DNA of 64,000 bases from Macquaria australasica (taxonomy: Eukaryota > Chordata > Actinopteri > Centrarchiformes > Percichthyidae): assembly GCA_005408345.1 (NCBI GenBank), contig SEMN01000611.1, positions 1 through 64,000 on the forward strand, in the 5' to 3' direction. Positions 22,201-32,500 of this stretch are shown piece after piece. Position numbers and translations under genes: made by a program. Position 1 is the first letter of the stretch. Every line of letters begins with the position of its first letter. The notes below the pieces were generated by a model, which did no database searches, was not told the DNA's origin, and worked only from the letters and a program-made list of their open reading frames with translations.

Positions 22201-25200
22201 CAAAAATTTCCGGGGACCACCTTCCCAAATAAAGAAAAAAAAACCCATAACATCCCGGGTGCTTTAAGTATCTCTGGAGCTTCGATGCTTTTAGCACGTC
22301 CTTTGACAGGATTTCACCACATTCAACACACTGTGCTTTGCACTGCCTGTCATTATGAATCCAAATTTAATGTATTGAGGCTCATATTTCCTCACCACAT
22401 GCTTTGGAGCTTTTACTGGTGCAGGGTTGTCTCCCACATCACTTTTTCCTTTCAAAAATCGATCCATTTTGTGTCACTGTATCCAGGGGAACATTTTACT
22501 ACTAATCATTGATTTCATGGAGCAGAGCCTTGTGGATTTTGCTTTTTCTCCAAAGTTGAAGTCTAGCCATCTGTTACAATGTGCAGTTTTTAGATCCTAA
22601 ACTTTATTTAAATGGCATTCAGTATATATATTTTCAACATGTAGCAAATTCTACAGCACGTCCTGGACATATTTCTTGGCAAAATGGGTTAAAAGTAAAA
22701 TTCTTTACATACATTAGTGTAATTGCACTGGTTTACCAGCAAGATGCCACTGCAGTAATGGCTGTTTTATGTCCACCTTCAACCTGAATTTGTCTATTGA
22801 GTGCTAGGAAGCCACTCATAACGCACATAGATAATAGCTACGTTCTAATGAAAGACCAATTATCAGCCCAATGTAGCAGTCTGAACCTCCTATTTCCATA
22901 GTTAAACATGACTTAGTTAATTCAATTCAATTCAGTTTTATTTATATAGCGCCATATCATAACAAAGTTATCTCAGGGCACTTTTTCGAGTAGAGCAGGT
23001 CTAGACCGACTCTTTATATTTACAGAGACCCAACAGTTCCCACAATGAGCAGCACTAGGCGACAGTGGCAAGGAAAAACTCCCTTTTAACAGGTAGAAAC
23101 CTCGAGCAGAACCAGGCTCAAGGTGGGCGGTCATCTGCCTCGACCGGTTGGGTTGAAGGGGGACGGGGGGAGCGGGAGAGAGAGAGCAGAAGGAAAGAGA
23201 ACATACAGCAGCACAGTACAGTTCCACATAGGGATGTAAAGCAATAGCTGTGGTAATGCCATTGATGTTAACACCAACAGAAACAACACTAAGAGCAACA
23301 TTATAATAGCAATACTAATAATAAGAGCAACAACAGTAATAGCATCAGCGGGTGCAGAGCAGGAGCACGGGGGCAGCAGGTGGCTGCAACCACAGACCCA
23401 GACTCAACAGCTCCGGAGGCAGAAACACCTGCAGAAAGCAACAGAAGGGGAGAGAGAGAGAGAGAGGAGAGAAAGCACACAACTACGGGAAGAAGTTGAA
23501 TTAATAACAAGCATTGATGGGATATGAGGGCGTACAGATGGAGAGGAAGAGGAGGAGAGAGGAGCTCAGTGCATCATAGGAAGTCCCCCGGCAGTCTAGG
23601 CCTATAGCAGCATAACTAAGGGGGGGCTCAGGGGTCACCTGAGTCAGCCCTACTATAAGCTTTATCAAAGAGGAAAGTCTTAAGCCTACTCTTAAATGTG
23701 AGGAGGTTGTCCGCCTCCCGTACACAAACTGGGATCTGGTTCCACAGGAGAGGAGCTTGATAGCTGAAGGCTCTGGCTCCCATTCTACTTTTAGAGACTC
23801 TAGGAACCACAAGGAACCCTGCATTCTGGGAGCGCAGTGCTCTAGTGGGGTAATAGGGTACTATGAGCTCTTTAAGATATGATGGTGCCTGACCATTTAG
23901 GGCTTTGAAGGTGAGGAGAAGGATTTTAAATTCTATTCTGGATTTTACAGGGAGCCAGTGTAGAGAAGCTAATATTGGAGAAATATGATCTCTTTTTCTG
24001 GTTCTTGTCAGTAAACGTGCCGCAGCATTCTGAATCAGCTGGAGAGTCTTAAGGGACTTATTGGGGCAGCCTGTTAATAGAGAGTTGCAATAATCCAGCC
24101 TAGATGTAACAAATGCATGGACTAGTTTTTCTGCATCTTTTTGAGACAGGATGTGCCTGATTTTTGCAATGTTACTTAAGTGAAAAAAGGCAGTTCTTGA
24201 AGTTTGTTTTATGTGGGAGTTAAAGGACATATCCTGATCAAAGATAACTCCAAGATTCCTTACGGTGTCGCTGGAGGCCAGGGCAATGCCATCTAGAGAA
24301 ACTATATCTTTAGATAATGTGTTTCAAAGGTGTTCGGGGCCAAGTACAACAACTTCGGTTTTGCAGGTCATCCAGGTTTTTATGTCCTTAAGGCATGCTT
24401 GAAGTTTAGCAAATTGATTGGTTTCATCTGGCTTGATCGATAAATATAATTGGGTATCATCTGCATAACAATGAAAATTTATGGAGTGCTTCCTAATAAT
24501 ATTGCCTAAAGGAAGCATATATAAGGTAAATAGAATTGGTCCAAGCACAGAACCTTGTGGAACTCCGTGACTAACTTTGGCGTGCATAGAGGATTCATCA
24601 TTAACGTGTACAAACTGATAACGATCTGATAAATAGGATTTAAACCAGCTTAGTGTGGTGCCTTTAATGCCAATTAAATGTTCTAGTCTCTGTAATAGAA
24701 TGTGATGGTCAATGGTATCGAATGCAGCACTAAGATCTAATAAGACAAGTACAGAGACAAGTCCTTTGTCTGATGCAATTAGAAGGTCATTTGTAACTTT
24801 CACCAGTGCTCTCTCTGTGCTATGATGCACTCTAAATCCTGACTGAAAATCCTCAAACAGCTTGTTGTTGTGTAGAAAGTCACACAACTGATTGGCGACT
24901 GCTTTCTCAAGGACCTTAGAGAGAAAAGGAGGGTTAGATATAGGTCTATAATTTGACAAAATCCCTGGATCAAGAGTGGGCTTTTTAAGAAGAGGCTTAT
25001 TTACAGCTACTTTAAAAGGACTGTGGCACATAGCCTTTTAATAAGGACAGATTGATCATATCTAGTACATAAGTGCTAACTAAGGGTAAAATGTCTTTAA
25101 GCAGCCTAGTTGGGACGGGGTCTAAGAGACACGTTGATGGCTTAGATGAGGAAATCATGGAAGTTACTTGACTAAGGTTGATGGGAGAAAAGCAGACTAA

Positions 25201-25515
25201 ATGTACAGGTTTTACAGTTGTTTCTAAGGTTCCTGTGTTTGAAGATAAGTCAGTACCAACTGAGGGCAGGAGGTGCTGAATTATGTCTCTAATAGTTAGA
25301 CTAGACTAGACTAGTTAGAATAGTTAGCCATGGTCGTTGCATTCCTGATAGAAAGTCATAAGTCAGCTGATGAGTCATTATTACTTCATTGCTACTGTAT
25401 TATCTGTGTTGTATCTGTTGCTCAGGTGGAAGACTGGAAGTCCAAGAATCAGATCCTGAGGAACCTGCTGCGACAGCATGGCATTGTGGGATCATGCAGC
25501 ACAGATCCCCAGTGA
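16230..25515 (+). CDS. usf1: upstream stimulatory factor 1 (bHLH-leucine-zipper transcription factor)
   Basis: Ten exons join in frame to 299 aa: 16230-16237, 16397-16446, 16969-17081, 17953-18066, 20107-20260, 20600-20687, 20808-20866, 20980-21074, 21265-21393, 25426-25515. Family members dimerise and bind CACGTG E-boxes in the nucleus. The first exon codes only M-K and part of codon 3. The N-terminal activation part carries IQSAATF and VTYRVIQVSDGQL. The USF-specific region (VMMSPQEVLTG, IAPRTQPY) is in exon 6. The basic region (about residues 185-205: RDEKRRAQHNEVERRRRDK) keeps the His, Glu and Arg that read the E-box. Helix-loop-helix follows to about 245, then a leucine zipper split by the 4-kb last intron. 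Human USF1 is about 310 aa, so this is full length. USF1 rather than USF2 is chosen from the N-terminal resemblance. Confidence 0.93.
18390..19090. repeat. probable dispersed DNA-transposon repeat in USF1 intron 4
   Basis: Stretches such as AGGCCAGCCCGGAAGTTAGC and TTGGATTATTGCAGAAAATA match a non-coding repeat frequent in fish genomes. The block lies wholly within the 2-kb intron between USF1 exons 4 and 5. I could not define inverted repeats or a target duplication, so borders are approximate. Confidence 0.4.
21823..22154. mobile_element. non-autonomous hAT-like element (copy 1) in USF1 intron 9
   Basis: Starts CAGGCCTGCAACTAATGATT and contains TCATTATCGATTCATCTGCC, GGTCTATAAAATGTCCTAAA and AAAGATATTCAGTTCACTAT, ending in CGACTAATA. 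This is the widespread fish element whose ends read CAG-GCTGCAACTAA. A relative lies at 62180-62502. It has no coding capacity. Confidence 0.7.
22156..22270. mobile_element. end of a second hAT (Charlie-like) element
   Basis: CAGGGGTTCTCAACCTTTAG resembles the terminal repeat of Charlie-type hAT elements, followed by AAGGCCCACTT and GGGGACCACCTTCC. Only one end is evident. It abuts copy 1 of the other hAT-like element. Confidence 0.5.
22919..25310 (-). mobile_element. L2-like LINE inserted antisense in USF1 intron 9
   Basis: Minus-strand reverse transcriptase runs 25031-24324 with NYRPIS, LLDLSAAFDTIDH, GVPQGSVLGPILFTLY and an intact YADD box. A second frame, 24230-23628, covers the thumb/C-terminal region (LDYCNSLLTGCP, LHWLPVKSRIEFK, SRLKTFLF). 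Between them a TGA at about 24321 and an apparent small deletion after TWMTC break the protein. Towards 22919 comes the non-coding 3' end, with GCGCCATATCATAACAAAGT and a terminal ATTGA-type short repeat, typical of L2/CR1 LINEs. The endonuclease half is not seen, so it is 5' truncated. It lies antisense to USF1. Confidence 0.85.
23449..23476 (+). repeat. GA-rich microsatellite
   Basis: GGGGAGAGAGAGAGAGAGAG-type run inside the 3' non-coding part of the intronic LINE. Confidence 0.7.
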
Positions 25516-26131
25516 GAAGCCTGTTGCCAACAGGTATTTGAAGACAACCACGTATAGGCCAAAAGAGTACTTGAAATGCTTTGAGATACTTTATTTGTGA
25601 TAGAGTGTGCATGAAATAGGGTGAAATAATTGAATATTATCATTAATATTCAAATCCAGCTTCTTTGCTAAATGACACCTTTTGAATATTATCTTTGAAG
25701 CTTTTTACAAACTTGAAATCCTTTGCCTGGTGATTACAGCTCAATCATAATAACATGATGGAAACATTGGAACATCAACTTGAGTTTCAGAAGTCAAATC
25801 AGTTTAACAAAGCCCTCATTGAATGCCTTTCTCCACAAACATCATGATTGTTCATTAACCACCAGTACAGTAAGCTCTAAAACATGACCAGCTACTTATG
25901 TCAGTCTCTTTTTCTTAACCTTTGCAGTACTGTGCTTCTCTGTATCAAATGCACTCATGTTAATGTCACAGAAAAACATTGTAATCATGCTTTGACTTTT
26001 CATCTTTTATCAATATCATGTTGACCAGTTGATACCAAGTTTGTTAGTTCAGCGCTTTTGCTTTGTATTTTTGTATGTTTCATGAAACCTCACTGGGGAC
26101 AATAATTGCATTGCAACAATGTAACTAACTA

Positions 26132-26189
26132 AATAAACAGGTTGTTAAGCATTGCATTGTAGGTAGGCTATGTATGTCTTTATAATAAA
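26132..26189 (+). terminator. usf1: USF1 polyadenylation signals
   Basis: Two AATAAA hexamers, at 26132-26137 and 26184-26189, lie about 620-670 bases after the USF1 stop. They are the first canonical hexamers I found after the stop, and transcripts could end at either. The next gene's ATG is only about 330 bases further on. Confidence 0.6.
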
Positions 26190-26514
26190 AAACTCAAACG
26201 ATATACTGTATGTTATATATCACGTTCAATTGTGTTTATTAAAGTTGGTAAATTGGTTAAAACATGTAGAACATATGTTTTATTGCACCTTAGTTATAAG
26301 TGTACATGCACTGTGTTTATCTGCATGTCTAGCATGAAGATGAAGTGCGATACGTAGTGAGTGTATGTTTTATCGTGAAGGTTCTTTGCGGAAGTACTTC
26401 ACTTCATTGACGCTGGGAGAATTAAGCACGCGTAGATGCCCTAGACATTTCTCAGCCACTGCACTGTGGTTTTATTGATTTAAAGGAATATAAGAACAAA
26501 CGGAAGTTTCACCA
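26190..26514 (+). promoter_or_regulatory. short intergenic/promoter region of the fusion enzyme gene
   Basis: The whole space between the USF1 poly(A) signals and the ATG at 26515 is about 325 bases. It must hold both the end of USF1 processing and the promoter and 5' untranslated region of the next gene. A CpG-bearing stretch (AAGCACGCGTAGATGCCC) is near 26424. No TATA box is obvious. Confidence 0.4.
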
Positions 26515-29500
26515 ATGATCTGTATACTGCTGGTAGCCGGACACGGCACCGTCTTAGAGGCACAAATTAAGGTAAGTAGCTTGAATGTTGCAGCAGAAAG
26601 GAGAGAACTTGCAACAGTGCAAAGTTCGCTTTAGTTGTGAAGGTGCCTTGCTACTACAGTCAGCCGAATGTCCTTCAAGAATCTGGCACTTGACCACTGC
26701 GTTACTTGTCGGCTAGTGTGTATACCTGTTAGACTACCACTTAGGACATTTACGGAATCGTGAGGATGCACATGTGCGTCCGGCTTATATCTGACCCAAC
26801 AACCATATCGTAAATTTTGTAAAATTACATTTTTATCATTGGCTCACACTAGTTTTCACTGCCCCCTACCGAGCATTGTGGTGGAATTAAATTGTAGGAA
26901 TTCTTAGGGGAGTAATTCTTGAAAATTGAGGTTTTGTGAAAATGAATGCCGTTTGTGGGCTTGTGCATATGCCGAATTATTGAAGGAAATCTAGTGGTTG
27001 ACATGACAGCCTTAAGCATTTTAAACAAGTACGTGTCTTTACCAAGAAAGAAAGACAGCATAACGGAGCTAGCTTCTTTTATTAAGTTTGGCATGACGTC
27101 TCCTCCTCCGAAGAAGGGGACGTGTTGTGTCCAACAACACCTGAGAGTCCAGGAATAATCCTGAGTTTGAACTGAATGTTTATAATATGTCGCCAGTTCT
27201 AAGTCTGTAAGTATTATACACATAGACCTCACGTGAAGTAATCAAGATCTGTGATACAGTAGGTTATTTTGAATGGCCATAGACATTATAATATATATAT
27301 ATATATATGCATATATATATATATGCATATGTGTATATATATATGCATATATGTATATATATGTATATATATATATATATGTATATGTGTATATATAGGC
27401 CTAACAGCTATATATATATATAACTGTTAGGCCTAAAGCCAAAACCATGTTGTAGTATGGTGATTTGTATTTGAGTCCAGCTCTCCTCTCCTCTCCTCTC
27501 CCAGAATGATGATACAGGCTTATACAGCCACTTGACTGGGGTACCAAAGGCATTACTTCCTGGCACTGGAGGAAAGAAGATCCTTGATTTTTGGTGGGAA
27601 ACGGTCAAGATGTGCGTAACAGTGACAAGTGGCCCAAACATGAACAGGCCTAATTTCTGATTATCTTTTGTAGCTGCAGTCACTCTAAAACTTTCACTGG
27701 CTAACTTCTTCTGATTGCATCTCTGACCTTTTGTTTGTACATATTTTTTATTACATTGTTTCATATTTCTATTCTGTACAAATATATTTTATATTTGTTT
27801 CTTGACTTTTGCAGTACTTGCTTTTTATTTTCTTATTTCTCTTAGTATGTTGTTATGCACCAAAATACCAAGGCAAATTCCTTGTATGTGAAAACTTACT
27901 TGGCAACCTGATTCTGATTTCTCTCCAGGCGACAGTTGTTCACAGAAGTGTATCTGGTCACTAATGCAGACAAGTAAGTTCCAACGGTTGCATGACCCAA
28001 TTGGTGTTAATTCTGCAGTGTTGTCACAGTTTGATGCCAAAGCCACTTTTAGTCTGCTCCTGCCCTACTCTTATTCTGTTACACTGACCAGGTACAAGCA
28101 CTATGAGCGCTGGGCCACTGCTAATGACTTCCCGGTGGAAAACGTGGTAAACGACGGCAGCACTACATTGGAGGACCGTCTCGGGGCCGTGGCTGACCTT
28201 GAGCTGGCCATACGCAGCCGCAAGCTGCAGGACGACATCATGGTGGTATGATGAATCTGTCTGTTGTTAATGTTTGAGGGTGTTCATTCACACAACTGCT
28301 CGGTTATATTGTGTTGACCGGGTGTATTCAGTTAGAACTTAATGAATGTCTCATACAATGAGGAGTTTCATTTTGTGTAAGCAGATTGCAGGAGACATGC
28401 TGTGTGCAGATCAGAACTTTGACATTGCTCAAGTTATTCGCTTCTTCAGGTCCAAGGTGAGATTTACTACAATACAGATATGCACCAGGAGGACCTCGTG
28501 CTTATTCACATACACATAATGATTTTAGTGGACATAAAACCATACAATTGAGTATGTGCAAAGGATATTCATCACAAATATGTCCTCTACCACCTGTTAT
28601 AGTAGGGAAGTAGTAGTATTTTTGTGGAGGTGAAGTCATGAGCATCTTGTAGTAGCCTGTCCTTTTGTGTCTGTGCTGCAGCCTGGAGAGCTCATCATAT
28701 ACTACGAGCTGGAAGAAAGTGAGAAAAGCAGCTCCAGGGGCATTGTGGAGGTATGCCCTGACACCCACAGGTGACAAGTGTTTTCCTTTAGTCCCATAAT
28801 GCACACCATGCTGTAACAGCAGTACTAAGAAGTACTTTTGTGTGTGTGGCGTTTCAGAACCTCACTGACATCAATTTTGAACCTGTCACTATGTTGCAGA
28901 TTTGATTTTAATCTATTGTAGTTTTATGAAACAGGATAACTTGCTTCTTGGAGAAACCGCAGGAAGGGCTGACAGAATCCCGGCTGGCCAGCGTGGTGTT
29001 TTACTGCATCCAGAGAGACACACTGTCCTACCTGTCTGACTTCCTCAGCCTGCAGCCTCAAGCCGCAGACAGGACCTTCGGACGATACTGGGTTCGTAAG
29101 TGATTCATTCAATAAGGGTTATTTCAGCAAAAAATATGACTTTTTGTTATTGTCATATCATGCAAGATTGAATTACACCCATGACTTTACTTCTCAAAGT
29201 CACTTAAACATAAGTTTTGGCTAAGTTCCTGTGTGTTACATTATTCACCAAAACTCCCAAAATTACATAATTCAACATAATTTTCCTGTACAAACTAAAT
29301 CAACTACTGATACTCGACCTTCTGTATAACTTCTTAGACAATTATTAGACAAACTGTTGTGACCAATGGGAAAGTGTGAAACTAACTGCTGACTCACTCA
29401 ATTTTGACTAACTGAGATTATACTTTACCAAACCCAAATGACACCAGTGCATTATTATGAATTAATAACCGGTTACCTTTCTCTTCAGGAGTGGCTTATT

Positions 29501-32500
29501 AATGAGAAGCAACTTGATGTGTTTGGGATGAAGCTTCCCACTGGCTTCCAGCTCATTGGACAAGTGGTTTGTATCTGTACCTCAGTTCATCTGCTATGTT
29601 TTATGTTTTTTCACACAGCAATGCCTTCTGCAAATTCATAGATTATAAGGGACAAAAGAAAATAATGATGATCATTCTTAACTTAGACCTTAAAAGAGTA
29701 CTCAATCGATTTACTGTTACACTCCTATAGCACTGTCAGACTCACGATGGACAGTTTAAAAAAAAAGGATCAAAATTGATGCAGCAGAACCAGAGACATC
29801 ATCCTTTATATTCCACACATTCTTCTTCCTTGTCAAAACCTTGTGCCTACATTACCCGCAATGCAACTTGAATGCCGACAGTTCAGTCTGAGATTCAAGT
29901 GTGTTATGCTAGTAGCGGCTAATGTAGCCTGGAACCTCTTGCCTCAATCGGAGATGAGGAGCGGGCTACAAAGGGCTGTTAAGCTCACTTCTTTCTAACT
30001 CCACTCCCCCAGATTTTTTACATTTTCAAACTTGTAGTCTTCAGACCCAACTGACGCTGACTCAAGTGACATCACTTGAGGACTTTGTGTAGCTCCCTCT
30101 GGAGCCACAAAAGGCTTTATACAACTTTTTTCACATGTGCAGTAGTACTCCCCAACACCTGAAACAGACTTTAATGTGTAAAATCAGTGGAGTTCCCCTT
30201 TAACTTGCGAAGCAAAACGTATTGCAGTGTGTTAAAGCTGCACTAAGCAAGTGGCAAGAAGAGAAAATGCTTAAATATTTTAACATTTGAAAGCTGCCAT
30301 TACCCATAAATCATGTAATGTGATATCAGCTGCAAATTGTGCACTCATTCCTTAATGTCTTCTACTTTTGCTCATAATATCTGCCATCAGTTCCGACTTT
30401 TTGGAAACACTCCCCACTCCATTTTATATGGAGCAGCACAGCACTTGACTCAAAACATTTGACTCCTGTGTGAAAAGTGAATAACTTGAACCTAACCAGA
30501 ATAACTTTATCATTTGCCTTTATCATTGCTTGAGTCAGGACAGGCAGATGTCTAAGGAACTGTCAGTAAGACATAAGACACTGTGTCTTAATGTCATTTC
30601 TCATTGAGACATTCATACAGTAACCAAAATATAAATAAAGCCAAATGTCCTCTACAGCCAAATGAATAAACTCATGTCATACAAACATCAATTTCAGTAG
30701 TCTATTCACAGGTTTACCCGTCTTGTCCCTATTCACAGTAAGAACCTTATATGTAACAGTAATGTCAAATAAAAATGAAAAAAGTACAGTAAAAACAAAC
30801 GTCTCGATACAACAAATTCATGTAATCAGGAGCCATTTAGAAATGAAAATATAAATCCCCCTCAACTTCTCATGGGCCAGCCAACCACTCCGGTCTATCA
30901 GCATTTTTATGTGATATTCTCCCTTACGCACAGTACACACAAACAAAATCCGCTTTAAACTGCATTTGACAACGTGATAAGCTGCACTCAGTGATGGTTG
31001 GGTGCAATATTGTGCATTTAAGGATTTACACAGTGAGCATGTTGATAAATACACTTTTTGAGAGCAATGCAAACCATTCAAAAACCAGTGCAATCCACTG
31101 GGTCAAGCAACAAGAATATAATGTGAGAAAACCAAGTGTGGGTTTGAGAATTGAATTAATTATTTTCATTTGACGGTTGTGCCAAAGCAACTGAGAGAAA
31201 CTGTAATCTATAGTTGTCTAAAGCAGCCTCTGTAAATGTTACTGTCTGGCGGGGTGGTGGAGATGGTGGAGGCAACTCAATATTACTGCTAATATTTAGG
31301 GCAAGTTAGGTGACTCTACACTGTCCTCACACAGGGATTGGATGCTGTTTTTCTGTTGCAGCTGATAAGTGGATTTGTATATAAAAACCTCCTTTGTAGT
31401 TAGATATTTTATTTTATTTATTTTTTACATTTCCTCTAATAACACGCTTCTTCCTGACATCTCAGGGCCTGTCAGACTACACCAAGTGGCTCACCCACTA
31501 CTCCACCAAGCAACAAGACAATCCTGCTCAACCAATCACGTGCCGATCACATGCCAGGTAAGAAAACACAAACGTCTCTCACTCCACTTGGTTTGAATTG
31601 AGCTCAGATTACTGTGGTTTTTCCAGCTTGCAAATAAAAGCCTCTTTCTCCTTCCTAACTCGAGAGAGCACTTGAATGTTAGAACACGGGCTGATGGACA
31701 CTGTAAGAATTCATTTCCAAATATGTGATGACTCACAGGGTTGGACTGATGGGGAATCCCTCAGACGGCTTCAACGGGAAAACCATTGCTATGTCCATCT
31801 CTAACTTTTGGGCTGAGGTCACTCTAGTGGAGAGCCAGACTTTGGTAACACACACATACACACACACACCTCTATACACACGCATAAGCTAAAACACTTT
31901 TATCAGGGACATGTTGTGCAAAAGTCAGTTTAATTTCTGTGACTTTGCAGGTTTTAGTCCCTCATCCACTGAATGACCCCACAGAGTTTGGGAGCTTGCA
32001 AGATCTGTTCTGCATCAGCAGGAAAGAAGGGTGTGTACACAGTGAGCTAAAGTACATGACAGAGTTGGTCGTGTTCAGGCTTTTCCAAAATGTTCTGTTC
32101 ATCATCCACTGTAGGTACCTGGGAGGTCTGCGGCTGCTGCAGGCAGCCTGTAAGAAGTTCTACCAGTTCTGCTCCACACAAGGGTGAGATGAGTAACTGA
32201 GATAACACAAGATAGAGATATTAATCATTGCCACTGTCATTGTCAAGTGTGTATTTTTCTTAAGAAGCAGATATGTTTCTCACATCTTGGATAAAATATT
32301 TAATTACATTAAAATGGAGCATTATATAGCAGATATAAGGTGTTAATTAGAGAACTCTAGAGGTGCTGGTAGGCGGATTTTGTTACTTTTGGACAGAGCC
32401 AGGCTAGCTGTTTCCCTCTGTTTATAGTTCTTATGCTAAGCTCAGCTAACTGACACTGTCAATTTTCTCATCTCATCAACTCTCAGGAAGAAAGCTTATC

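Noticed and set aside
23628..25031. Reverse transcriptase frames as a host gene
   Set aside because: Order of motifs, stop between frames, LINE-type 3' end and intronic antisense position show a dead LINE copy.
26849..27232. 127-codon minus frame in intron 1 of the fusion gene
   Set aside because: No domain and no homology that I recognise, antisense in an intron; probably a chance frame or a transposon scrap.
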